A DNA stretch of 22,743 bases from Clostridium sp. (GCA_004554205.1 SFNH01000041.1:1-22743); one strand, 5' to 3'. Shown: positions 14,606 through 22,705, counted from the first letter of the stretch. Numbers and translations: made by a program. The notes: generated by a model from the sequence alone, not told the origin.

Positions 14606-15196
14606 CTATTCGCCCCGGCGTATGCCGTTTTGTCCGCCGATAATCTTACGCGCAGCTTCAAGAAGCGTTGCGCCGTAGATATCATAAGGGACTTCTCCCT
14701 TTTTCTCCTGCTCTCTGTTGACTTCAGCGCCATAGCCGGTGCCCACGAGCGCCGTGTGCACGCCGTAATTCTTCCCCGCCAGTATATCGCTCATCTTATC
14801 ACCGATCATCCAGGAGCGCGCCTTGTCGACCGCGAACCTTCGCTCCGCCATCTCAAACAGCCCGGTCTCCGGCTTCCTGCAGTGGCAGGAGATCCCGTAC
14901 CCGCCGATACCGTGCTCGGGGTGGTGCGGACAGTAATAAAACGCGTCAATCTCCGCCCCCCGCGGCCTTAAGAGATCGTTCATATAGCGGTGAAGCTTCA
15001 CCACATCCTCCTCGCCGTAATACCCCCTCGCCACGCCGGCCTGGTTCGTGACCACCACGAGCCTGTATCCGTGCTCCTTAAAGAGCTTAAGCGCCTCCGG
15101 CACACCGTCAAACAAAATCAGCTCCTCCCTGCGGTACAGGTAATTGACCTCCTCATTGAGCGTCCCGTCCCGGTCCAGAAATATCACCTTTTCCAT
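14606..15196 (-). CDS. gmhB: D-glycero-D-manno-heptose 1,7-bisphosphate phosphatase
   Basis: HAD-superfamily phosphatase that removes the C7 phosphate from heptose 1,7-bisphosphate. The nucleophile motif is F-L-D8-R-D10-G-T; VVVTNQAG (47-54) is motif II; R107-K108 in CRKPETG is motif III; GDKMSD (132-137) is motif IV. A zinc site is present as C89-x-H91 and C104-x-C106, the same spacing as in E. coli GmhB. There are 196 residues. The ATG at 15196 has GGGAG upstream, 24 bases after the hddA stop. It is the third step of the GDP-heptose branch encoded by the four neighbouring genes. The anomer it prefers cannot be seen, but HddA as partner points to the alpha form. Confidence 0.95.
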   Translation of the reverse strand: MEKVIFLDRDGTLNEEVNYLYRREELILFDGVPEALKLFKEHGYRLVVVTNQAGVARGYYGEEDVVKLHRYMNDLLRPRGAEIDAFYYCPHHPEHGIGGYGISCHCRKPETGLFEMAERRFAVDKARSWMIGDKMSDILAGKNYGVHTALVGTGYGAEVNREQEKKGEVPYDIYGATLLEAARKIIGGQNGIRRGE

Positions 15197-15220
15197 CTTT
15201 ATCTCCCGATGCGCGTTTCT

Positions 15221-16291
15221 TTAAATAGGGAACTCGTAATCCCCGCAGGAAAGGTGAACCTTCACACGGTCGTAATCCCAACGGCTCTCGTCCGAGATCC
15301 ACGCCTGCGCGCCGCGCAGCTCAAAATTCCAGTCGGCAAGCTGACCGCCCACCTGTTCCATGCGCGCCGCCACCTTGTGGCGGACATTGTAGGGACAGTA
15401 CATCAAAAGGTAGCCGCCGCCGCCCGCGCCGAGGAGCTTGCCGCCCAGCGCGCCCGCCTTTATGGCCTCCTCATACAGCTCGTCGATCTGCGGGCTCGTG
15501 ATCTTGCTACTCATGCGCTTCTTGCTCTGCCAGCCGTAGTCGAGAAGCTTTCCGAAGCTGTGGAGATTGCCCTTTAAAAGCTCGTCCTTCATCGCGTAGG
15601 CGAGCGCCTTCACCTCGCACATCGCGGCAAACGCGTCGCGGTCGGTATAATTTTTCACCTGATCCTTGATAATATTTGCGGACACATGGATATTCCCCGT
15701 GTAGCAGAGCAGCAGGTTGTACTGAAGCTCATGGATAATGTCCTTCTTGATCCTGAGCGGATTCACCACCACATCGCCCCGCCCGTGGAATTCGATAAAG
15801 TTAAAGCCGCCAAAGGTCGCCCCGTACTGATCCTGATAACCGCCCTCGATCCCCAGATCCTTCCGCTCCACCTCGTAGGCAAGATCGGCGAGGCGGTAGG
15901 CGTCCATCTCCACGCCCTTCCAGCGCGCCATCGCCGCGAGCAGCGCCACCATCACGGTGGAGGAGGTCCCAAGCCCGGAACCGGGCGGAGCGTCGCACTG
16001 TAGGTACACCTCGCAGCCCTGTTTGATATCCATCGCCTTTAATGACGCCTTTACCAGATCCAGCTTGCCGTCGTAGACAAAGTTCTCTCGCGCGTTGTAT
16101 TTGACCGTCATGTCGAAGTCCAGCGAGTGGACGATGATCTCGTCGTCCGTGCGCGGAACGATCGAGCAATACGCGTATTTATTGATCGTGCTGCCGATAA
16201 TGGCTCCGCCCTGCTCCACGCAGAACGGCTCCACGTCCGTCCCGCCGCCGCCAAAGCTGACCCTGAGCGGCGCCCGTCCTCTGATTACCAT
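15221..16291 (-). CDS. hddA: D-glycero-alpha-D-manno-heptose-7-phosphate kinase
   Basis: GHMP-family kinase that phosphorylates heptose 7-phosphate at C1, giving the alpha-1,7-bisphosphate used for GDP-heptose. It starts RGRAPLRVSFGGGGTDVEPF, typical of HddA and fucokinase-like GHMP enzymes. The ATP loop APPGSGLGTSST lies at 101-112, and GGKLLGAGGGGYLLMY near residue 290 is motif 3. There are 356 residues, slightly longer than usual because of a C-terminal tail after the core (WDYDRVKVHLSCGDYEF). Its ATG overlaps the last 7 bases of hddC, so the two are probably coupled. The presence of HddA rather than HldE indicates the GDP- and not the ADP-heptose route. Confidence 0.94.
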   Translation of the reverse strand: MVIRGRAPLRVSFGGGGTDVEPFCVEQGGAIIGSTINKYAYCSIVPRTDDEIIVHSLDFDMTVKYNARENFVYDGKLDLVKASLKAMDIKQGCEVYLQCDAPPGSGLGTSSTVMVALLAAMARWKGVEMDAYRLADLAYEVERKDLGIEGGYQDQYGATFGGFNFIEFHGRGDVVVNPLRIKKDIIHELQYNLLLCYTGNIHVSANIIKDQVKNYTDRDAFAAMCEVKALAYAMKDELLKGNLHSFGKLLDYGWQSKKRMSSKITSPQIDELYEEAIKAGALGGKLLGAGGGGYLLMYCPYNVRHKVAARMEQVGGQLADWNFELRGAQAWISDESRWDYDRVKVHLSCGDYEFPI

Positions 16292-17016
16292 ACGATGACT
16301 CCTTTCTTTACATCATTTATAAACTGATAGTACGCCTCGGGAATCCCGATGTCAATAAAGTATCCGTCGTTGACAAATCCGCCAATCCGGCGCTTTTCAT
16401 CAAGCCACCCGGGGATCATCTCATTTTCCAGGGAGACCTTCCCCTCGGGGATCGCATCGAGCAGCTCCCGCCGCATAAAATACACGCCGCCGTTGATGGT
16501 TCCGGGCCCCGCCCCGGCCGCCTTTTCGTTAAAGCCCGTCAGCATACCGTCTTTAAGAACTGCCGCCCCGTAGCGCGAGATGTCCGGCACCCGGCGCAGC
16601 ACGAGCGCCATATCCAGATCCGCCTCGCGCTGCATCCGCACCAGGCGGCTGTAGTCGAGCCGGTAGAAGGTATCCGCGTTCAGGACGAAAAAGGCGTCGT
16701 CCGTCACGAGCCGCCCCGCGTTTTTGATCGCTCCGGCGGTCCCTAAAAGCTCCTCCTCGTACGCGTATCGGATCCGCAGCTTCCTCCCCGAGCCGTCCGC
16801 CGATGAAAACCTGCTTCCGTCCCCGAAATACTCCTCCACCATGGAGCCCTTATATCCGACCGCAAAGATAATGTCCGTCACTTTGTGCCGGGACAGCTCA
16901 TGAACCACATACTCCATGAACGGCCTGTCCCCGATCAGCGCCATCGGCTTCGGCCTGTCGTTTACCACGCTCCGAAGGCGCGTCCCGAGCCCTCCCGCCA
17001 GTAAAATCGCCTGCAT
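16285..17016 (-). CDS. hddC: D-glycero-alpha-D-manno-heptose 1-phosphate guanylyltransferase
   Basis: Nucleotidyltransferase that joins GTP and heptose 1-phosphate to GDP-D-glycero-D-manno-heptose. Residues 4-15 (ILLAGGLGTRLR) and K23 in DRPKPM form the signature; LNADTF holds the metal Asp; YFIDIGIPEAYYQF near the C-terminus is typical of HddC and related guanylyl/uridylyltransferases. There are 243 residues. The start at 17016 is set by a perfect AGGAGG 6 bases upstream; a longer frame adds only ten unrelated residues. It is the first gene after the mobile-element cluster at 17076-17246. Guanylyl specificity comes from the neighbours hddA, gmhB and gmhA rather than from this sequence alone. 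Confidence 0.92.
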   Translation of the reverse strand: MQAILLAGGLGTRLRSVVNDRPKPMALIGDRPFMEYVVHELSRHKVTDIIFAVGYKGSMVEEYFGDGSRFSSADGSGRKLRIRYAYEEELLGTAGAIKNAGRLVTDDAFFVLNADTFYRLDYSRLVRMQREADLDMALVLRRVPDISRYGAAVLKDGMLTGFNEKAAGAGPGTINGGVYFMRRELLDAIPEGKVSLENEMIPGWLDEKRRIGGFVNDGYFIDIGIPEAYYQFINDVKKGVIVW

Positions 17017-17075
17017 TCTTTCCTCCTGTAATGCCGCGCAGCGCACGACCGCGCAACCTCCGGTTTTTTTATTTT

Positions 17076-17102
17076 GTAACTGTTCAGCACCTTCACTGTT
17101 AC
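17076..17102. mobile_element. Short IS66-end-like element, 27 bp, upstream of hddC
   Basis: Begins GTAACTGTTCAG and ends TTCACTGTTAC; it differs from the unit at 9352-9378 at two positions. The flanks are TTTATTTT (17068-17075) and TTTATTCT (17103-17110), an 8-bp direct repeat with one mismatch. It lies only 11 bases from the 133-bp element. Confidence 0.6.
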
Positions 17103-17113
17103 TTTATTCTACC

Positions 17114-17246
17114 GTAACTGTTCAGTACCTTCACAGTCACGGGCAAAAATCCATGAAAATTGCCTTCGGCAATGGGATTTTTGCCTACGTCCACCACGTT
17201 TTCTTACGTTCAGCGCAGTAAATGCGCAGACCTACTGAACAGTTAC
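17114..17246. mobile_element. 133-bp MITE with IS66-like ends and 8-bp target duplication
   Basis: The ends GTAACTGTTCAGTA (17114-17127) and TACTGAACAGTTAC (17233-17246) are a perfect 14-bp inverted repeat. The element is flanked by exact 8-bp direct repeats, ATTCTACC, at 17106-17113 and 17247-17254. Inside is a strong hairpin: GGCAAAAATCC (17142-17152) with GGATTTTTGCC (17175-17185), and within it ATTGCC-TTC-GGCAAT. A smaller stem GCGCA/TGCGC lies at 17213-17227. No coding frame of note. IS66-family elements are known for 5'-GTAA ends and 8-bp duplications, so this is probably a non-autonomous derivative. It sits between the large fusion gene and hddC and could split or attenuate the transcript. 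Confidence 0.8.
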
Positions 17247-17267
17247 ATTCTACCACTATAATCCCCC

Positions 17268-20200
17268 TCAAGTAAAGTCCTCCTCGATTACCTTCCACGC
17301 CGCATCCATGCTGAAGTGCCGGCGGATATAGCGCTGGGTCTTCTCGCAGAGCTCACGGCATGCCGCATCGTCCCGGTAGAGCTTGACCACCGCGTCGGCG
17401 AAACGCTCCGACTCGTCCTCCACAAGCAGCACATCCTCCACCTGCGGGATCCCCTCCGCGCCGATGGACGTGGTGACGATGGGCGCGCCGTTGTAGATGG
17501 CCTCGACCACCTTCCCCTTCACCCCCGCGCCGTAGCGCAGCGGAACAACCACGATCTTGCAGGCGGCGTAAAGCTGCGCCAGCTCTTCCTCAGAGACAAA
17601 ACCACGGATCATGATTCCGTTTCCAGGCTGCGCGAGCGCCTTGATCTCGTCCGTCACCTTCGAGCCGACCACGATAAACTCCGGCGGCGTCTGCCCGGCC
17701 TCCTCCATCTGCTGACGGATGCGCGGGTATATGTCGCGCGCGAACCACAGCACCGCGTCCGCGTTCGGCGGATGCGCGAAGCCGCCCACGAACAAAAGGC
17801 CGTTCCTCTTCGCGAAGTCCTCCTCAATATCATTTACAAACGTGTCGAACACGTACGCCGTGATGTCCTTTACCTTGATCGTCGGGTCGATCTCGCGGAT
17901 CGCATCCCGCTCGATGTAAGACGGATAGTAGGAGACCGCCGCCTTGCTCATCAGCGTGAGCTCGACGGACTTCCAGTACTCCGCATCCTCCTTTGTCTTC
18001 GGATCCCCGGTGATGCGGTACTCCCTGCTCTCCCGCAAGAAATGCAGGTCATGGCCGTAATAGATCACCTTGATATCCGTGTTGTCCAGGATATAGTCGA
18101 TATATTTGGACGCAATGTGCGGGCGGTTTAAGTACGCCACTGCAATATCGTCCCCGTGGTCGCGCAGCCAGTCCCAGATCTTTACCTGGTACTCCGGCCC
18201 GTACAAAACCTCGATTCCCATCTGCTCCAGCTCTGTCGTGTACGGCTCCTCGCGCATAAAGTTGTCGCCGAGGAATTTCACCACATAGCCTTTCTTGAGG
18301 AACATTTTCAGGTACTGGAACGTGGTCTTTGAGCCCGCATCCTTATCGTAGGTCGGCACATAGTGATCCACCACAAGGATGATCTTCTTTCCCATGCTGC
18401 GCTCCCTCGCGCGGAACGGGTCGGGATTTCCGTCATTCTCACACTGTTTTGCAAACTCCTCCGCCCACTTTTCCTTAAGCTTTCTGCTGTTCTCCACCTG
18501 ATAGCGCTTTAAGCCCGCGCCCTGCACATCGGTGCCGTTCGAGACGCCCTCGAAGTGGATGACCTTTGAAAGCGGCTGGTACACCACCCGAAAGCCCGCC
18601 TTTCTCACCTCGAACGCAAGGTCGGAGTCCTCGCAGTAAGCCGGGGCAAACCGCGTGTCAAACCCGCCGATCCGCTTCCACAGCTCAGTGGAAAGGAGGA
18701 TCGCCGCGCCGGAGATGTAGTCCACATCCTTCACATAATTATACTCAGGCTTGTCCGGGTCGTCGAGGCGTCCGTAGTTCCAGCCGGAGCCGTCGCTCCA
18801 GATAATGCCTCCCGCCTCCTGCAGCCGCCCGTCGGGATACACGAGCTTCGAGCCGACCATGCCGATGGTATCGTCCGACTCGATCAGCTTCACGAGCGCG
18901 CTAAGCCACCCCTGCGTCACCTGCGTGTCATTGTTCAGAAACATCAGGTATCTGCCGCGGGCATGACCCGCCGCGTTGTTGCAGTTTAAGAGAAAGCCCT
19001 GATTCGTGGCGTTCCGGCAGATCACAAGCCCCTCCGCGTACTCGCTCAGCCGCTCCGTCGCGTCCGTCGAGACATCATCCGCAATGATCACCTCGTAGGA
19101 GACGTCCTTCGTGTGCTCTAAAATGGACAGCAAGCAGGCGTAGGTGTAGTGGATCTGGTTGTAGACCGGGATCACGATGGACACCGTGGGCTCCTTAACA
19201 TAGTCAAAATGAAGCTTCCCGTGCTGCTTATAGATATCGCCGATATGAAAATCCCCGTCCCGCAGGTTTTTCCCCTCGGGAGTGGAATACAGCTTCAGCG
19301 AGCGAATCGGATGAAGCAGGTATTCCTTTAAGTAGGACAGCTTCTTGCGCTCGGGGGAGCCCTTCGGAAATTTCCTGTTGAACCTATCACCCAGCTTCCT
19401 GCGAAGCTTGAATACAAGCGCCTCATGCTTATCTAAATACGCCAGGGTCTTTCCCATCTCGCTGACCTCATGGCGCAGATCGCGGATGATCGCCTCAAGA
19501 TTCGTCACATGATTATTCGTCAGGCGCTGTACCTCCGTGATCTTGCGGATCGTCACATCCTTCTCACGGCTGTGGATCTTCATCTGCTCGATCCGCTCCC
19601 TCGCCCGCGCAAGGTCGCTCTCAGTCTGGCGGATGTCGATGATCCCCTTCGAGTAAACCATGTAATTCCCCAGATAGAGCTGCTGATTTTCGCCGTGAAC
19701 ATATGTTTGGAAGTTCTCCTCCATCTTCCCGTAAACTGCCATGAGCTCCGGCGTGACCTCAAACTCCTCCATGATCTCTTCCAGCGAGGTCTGCTTCATC
19801 ACGCTGCTGTACTGCTCATAGAAATAATACAGGATCCGGTACTTCACAAAATGCTCCGGCACCGGGAAGAGAAACACCCACTCATAATCAAGGCAGCAAA
19901 TTCCATTCTCCGTCAGGAGCATATTCTCAAAGAGCGCGTCAATGTTTGTGACCGCGCAGGAGCTGTCCCGCGCAAGCAGCGCCAGCTCCGCCTCGGAGAG
20001 CCCCGCCGCGAACACCTCGTCAAACCCGTCCGTCCGCACAAACGCGCCGAGGTACTGCGGCGGAATGTCAAAAATCTCATCCATCGCGCTCTTTAACGCC
20101 GGAAGAGGAAGACTTCCGCCGGAGATCTCCTCGCCGAGCCGTTCCGCCAGGGTACGCCCCTTAAGGTACGGAAAGCTCACCGCGTTGCGGCCGCTCTGAA

Positions 20201-21248
20201 TCGTCGGCTCCGCCAGCTTTAAGTGTCCGTGCTGGGCGGACAGTTTTTCGTACTTTTCTTTAAAGGAAATGATGTGGGCCGCGCCGTCGAGGCTCAAAGC
20301 CTCCTTCTCCACATAGCGCTCCCACACGGCGGAGTGTGCCGCATTTGGCGCTGTCTCCGCTTCAGGCCGCATTTCCGGGACAAGCCTCCGGCAGATGCAC
20401 GTCTTGATCTGGAACTGCTCCCGTCTCGTCTTATTGTACTTGACATAGATCCGCTCATCCGTCCCACGGATCCGTTTATGACTCCGGCTCCAGAATACAA
20501 GATAGGAATTTGCGTACAGATCGAACACATCCGCCTCGCAGACCGCGTCAAACTTCTCACCCATATCCATCATATGATAAGGTGGGTAATCGTACGCGGG
20601 CGTCACGCGGGTGAGATCGCCCTTCTTCGGCAGGTAATCATCTGAGTAGATGCTGACCGGCGTGCGGTAATCCGGCATCGGATAGTAGAAGCGCTCCTCG
20701 CCTCCGTCTTCGGACAAAAGCTCCGCAAGCTGCTTCTTCGTCAGGGCGTCCGGCTCCGGCCGGCTCCCCGCAAAATACTTCATGCCGAGGGCATTGGCAC
20801 ACGCCACGATCAGAACGCCGTCCGGCTTTAGGAGCCTTTTCGCCGCCCGGATATTCTCCGCGTAGGGCGCGGTGAGCGTCCCGGCGAGCACCACATAATC
20901 GTAAGACTTTTCCGCGCGCTCCACAAAAGACGTCAGGCAGTCCCTCTCATAGCGGATGTTAGCCGCTCCGGGGAAACGAAGCTCCACTGTTTTTAAGGCG
21001 TCCGCGTCCGCATCGAGCACCGTCACCTCCCGCACGCTCGTGCGGAACAGCCCGGTCATCGCCCCGTAGTCCGCGCCCACTTGCAAGAGCTCTGCCTCCG
21101 TCTCAAAATCATACCATTCAAGCAAAAGATCGCGCTGCGGGGACAGCGCATAGAAGCAGTCCAGATCCCTGTTTTCGTCCAGGATCTCCCGGACATTGCC
21201 CCTGTGTTCTTTTAAAAGAAGCTGTATCTCATCATCAATCTTTCTCAT
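17268..21248 (-). CDS. Methyltransferase-kinase-coiled coil-GT2-GT4 fusion (WbdD-like capping plus glycan synthesis)
   Basis: Giant 1326-residue cytoplasmic enzyme with five modules. About 1-215: class I methyltransferase (LLQVGADYGAMTG at 54-66). About 230-480: kinase-like fold with K270 in IYVKY, the catalytic loop N435-I-D437-x4-N442 and the metal Asp D454 in CLDYEW. About 541-605: coiled coil. About 688-905: GT2 (VSIVIPVYNQIHYTY, D724-D725, N772-N-D774, EDSDLAFE at 873-880). About 955-1326: GT4-like domain (GAGVKGKVVEAIYNGAPIVT, GAEGIP). The first three modules have the order and rough sizes of WbdD, which phosphorylates and methylates the end of O9a O-antigen to stop growth. Its ATG overlaps the wzt stop (ATGA), with AGAGGAC upstream. 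That it caps a glycan is inference; the chain it makes is unknown. Confidence 0.85.
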   Translation of the reverse strand: MRKIDDEIQLLLKEHRGNVREILDENRDLDCFYALSPQRDLLLEWYDFETEAELLQVGADYGAMTGLFRTSVREVTVLDADADALKTVELRFPGAANIRYERDCLTSFVERAEKSYDYVVLAGTLTAPYAENIRAAKRLLKPDGVLIVACANALGMKYFAGSRPEPDALTKKQLAELLSEDGGEERFYYPMPDYRTPVSIYSDDYLPKKGDLTRVTPAYDYPPYHMMDMGEKFDAVCEADVFDLYANSYLVFWSRSHKRIRGTDERIYVKYNKTRREQFQIKTCICRRLVPEMRPEAETAPNAAHSAVWERYVEKEALSLDGAAHIISFKEKYEKLSAQHGHLKLAEPTIQSGRNAVSFPYLKGRTLAERLGEEISGGSLPLPALKSAMDEIFDIPPQYLGAFVRTDGFDEVFAAGLSEAELALLARDSSCAVTNIDALFENMLLTENGICCLDYEWVFLFPVPEHFVKYRILYYFYEQYSSVMKQTSLEEIMEEFEVTPELMAVYGKMEENFQTYVHGENQQLYLGNYMVYSKGIIDIRQTESDLARARERIEQMKIHSREKDVTIRKITEVQRLTNNHVTNLEAIIRDLRHEVSEMGKTLAYLDKHEALVFKLRRKLGDRFNRKFPKGSPERKKLSYLKEYLLHPIRSLKLYSTPEGKNLRDGDFHIGDIYKQHGKLHFDYVKEPTVSIVIPVYNQIHYTYACLLSILEHTKDVSYEVIIADDVSTDATERLSEYAEGLVICRNATNQGFLLNCNNAAGHARGRYLMFLNNDTQVTQGWLSALVKLIESDDTIGMVGSKLVYPDGRLQEAGGIIWSDGSGWNYGRLDDPDKPEYNYVKDVDYISGAAILLSTELWKRIGGFDTRFAPAYCEDSDLAFEVRKAGFRVVYQPLSKVIHFEGVSNGTDVQGAGLKRYQVENSRKLKEKWAEEFAKQCENDGNPDPFRARERSMGKKIILVVDHYVPTYDKDAGSKTTFQYLKMFLKKGYVVKFLGDNFMREEPYTTELEQMGIEVLYGPEYQVKIWDWLRDHGDDIAVAYLNRPHIASKYIDYILDNTDIKVIYYGHDLHFLRESREYRITGDPKTKEDAEYWKSVELTLMSKAAVSYYPSYIERDAIREIDPTIKVKDITAYVFDTFVNDIEEDFAKRNGLLFVGGFAHPPNADAVLWFARDIYPRIRQQMEEAGQTPPEFIVVGSKVTDEIKALAQPGNGIMIRGFVSEEELAQLYAACKIVVVPLRYGAGVKGKVVEAIYNGAPIVTTSIGAEGIPQVEDVLLVEDESERFADAVVKLYRDDAACRELCEKTQRYIRRHFSMDAAWKVIEEDFT

Positions 21249-22585
21249 GACTTCTGTCCTCTTTTTAATACCGCTTCGACCTCCGACTCCATGTCGTACA
21301 CGCCCACGGTATTCTTGTTGGAGATCACGGTGATGCTCACCACATCGTAGAGCCGGTGATAGACCGTGTGCTCTCCCTGCTCAAAGCCTGTGCAGCTCAT
21401 GGACAAAAGATATTCCCCGCCCTGCAGTGTCATCTTCTGCCTGAATGTCACCTCATACTCGTCTCCCCGCTTCACCGGCTTGATGTCCGCGCCCTCAAAC
21501 ATGGTGTTTGTGCCCGTTAAGTCCGCGCCTTTCTTATCCTTGATGGTGTAGGTGAAGATCGGCGCCTGAATCTCGTCGTGGAAGCGGATCCTTTCCCTGA
21601 TGGTGAAATACTCGCCCTTTAGGAGAAGGTTCGTCAGATTCCCCCGCTCGTCAAACATGCCCAGGTCGTAGATCTCCGCCTTTCCGTTTCCGTACTCGGT
21701 GCGGTTCGGGTTGACGGTCAGCTTATCCCGCATAAGCCCTCCATGGGAAGGCTCCGCCTGCGCTTTCTCCACGACCGCCTCACTCTGCGTCCCGCCGGAA
21801 AAATCATTCATCTCAGTCAGCTCTTCCTCTAAGGAATCCATCTGGTTTGCGAGGATCTTTTTATACAGATCCACCATCTTTCCCGGCGCGCCCTCCGCGA
21901 CATAATGGCCTTTATTTAGGAGGACCACCCGGTCGCAGTACTTGATGACGCTTCCCATATCGTGCGTCACCATGAGGATGGTAGTGCCGTTCTTCCTGAT
22001 CTCCTCCATGCGGCGGTAGCATTTCGCCTGGAAAAAGACATCGCCCACGGAGAGCGCCTCGTCCACGATCAGGATTTCCGGCTCGACATTGATGGCGAGC
22101 GCGAATGCCAGGCGCACAAACATACCGCTTGAGTAGGTTTTTACCGGCTGGTACACAAAGTCCCCGATGTCGGCGAACTCCAGGATATCCGGCAGCTTCT
22201 CCTCCATCTGCTTCTTCGTAAAGCCCATCATCGTGCCGTTCATGTAGACGTTCTCAATGCCGGTGTAGTCCATATTAAAGCCCGCGCCGAGCTCCAGAAG
22301 GGCGGAGATCACGCCGGATACCCGCACCTCGCCGCTCGTGGGCGTCAGCACGCCCGTGATGATCTTTAAGATTGTGGACTTGCCCGAACCGTTCGTCCCG
22401 ATAATGCCGACGGTCTCGCCCTTTTTCACATCAAAGGAAATGTCGTCTAACGCAAAAAAATCCCTATGATAACTCTTATGTGTAAGGCTCAGGGATTCTT
22501 TCAGCCGGTCGATGGGCTTATCATATAGCTTATAAATTTTTCTGACATTCTGCACCTGAATGGCGTATTCGCTGTTTGAAACCAT
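21245..22585 (-). CDS. wzt: Wzt-like polysaccharide ABC exporter ATPase with C-terminal glycan-binding domain
   Basis: ATP-binding subunit of an ABC-2 type exporter that moves a lipid-linked glycan across the membrane. The nucleotide-binding domain spans about 1-245: Walker A GTNGSGKST (63-71), signature YSSGM (151-155), Walker B ILIVDEA (171-177) and the H-loop H208. After an acidic linker (250-285) comes a beta-rich domain at about 290-440 of the Wzt C-terminal type (TYTIKDKKGADLTGTNT, GGEYLLSMSC), which in E. coli O9a reads the terminal modification of the chain. There are 446 residues. The start at 22585 has AAGGA 6 bases upstream; a longer frame adds 12 unrelated residues. The partner permease is not in the window and is expected to the right. 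Confidence 0.9.
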   Translation of the reverse strand: MVSNSEYAIQVQNVRKIYKLYDKPIDRLKESLSLTHKSYHRDFFALDDISFDVKKGETVGIIGTNGSGKSTILKIITGVLTPTSGEVRVSGVISALLELGAGFNMDYTGIENVYMNGTMMGFTKKQMEEKLPDILEFADIGDFVYQPVKTYSSGMFVRLAFALAINVEPEILIVDEALSVGDVFFQAKCYRRMEEIRKNGTTILMVTHDMGSVIKYCDRVVLLNKGHYVAEGAPGKMVDLYKKILANQMDSLEEELTEMNDFSGGTQSEAVVEKAQAEPSHGGLMRDKLTVNPNRTEYGNGKAEIYDLGMFDERGNLTNLLLKGEYFTIRERIRFHDEIQAPIFTYTIKDKKGADLTGTNTMFEGADIKPVKRGDEYEVTFRQKMTLQGGEYLLSMSCTGFEQGEHTVYHRLYDVVSITVISNKNTVGVYDMESEVEAVLKRGQKS

Positions 22586-22617
22586 ATCGTTCCTTTCGTA
22601 TCTGCGGCTGAAGTCCG

Positions 22618-22705
22618 GCAACTGCGCACGCTATAACGCAACAGTTCAGCCGTGCGACTGAACTGTTACGCTATAACCGCTTCTGGCTATATCATGCGCA
22701 GTTGA
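22618..22705. repeat. Outer inverted repeat upstream of wzt
   Basis: CAACTGCGCA (22619-22628) and TGCGCAGTTG (22695-22704) are a perfect 10-bp inverted repeat around 66 bases that include the 32-bp element at 22638-22669 and its flanks. It may be an older palindrome into which the element inserted. No promoter for the locus could be recognised in 22586-22743. Confidence 0.4.
22638..22669. mobile_element. Short IS66-end-like element, 32 bp, upstream of wzt
   Basis: Begins GCAACAGTTCAG and ends CTGAACTGTTAC, an inverted repeat at 11 of 12 positions around 8 bases. It is flanked by an exact 8-bp direct repeat, GCTATAAC, at 22630-22637 and 22670-22677. The layout is the same as the other short elements, with A instead of T at the sixth base of the left end. 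It lies in the leader region of the glycan locus. Confidence 0.65.

Noticed and set aside
13993..14733. Long version of gmhA beginning at 14733
   Set aside because: It would overlap gmhB by 128 bases; the ATG at 14595 has AGGAGAG upstream and follows the gmhB stop by 10 bases.
17142..17185. Hairpin as an intrinsic terminator of the large fusion gene
   Set aside because: The stem is strong, but no T-run follows it in the minus direction and it lies inside the MITE; it may still attenuate transcription.
17316..18131. 271-codon open frame on the plus strand
   Set aside because: Antisense of the GT4 domain of the large fusion gene; strongly Arg/Leu/His-biased with no recognisable domain.
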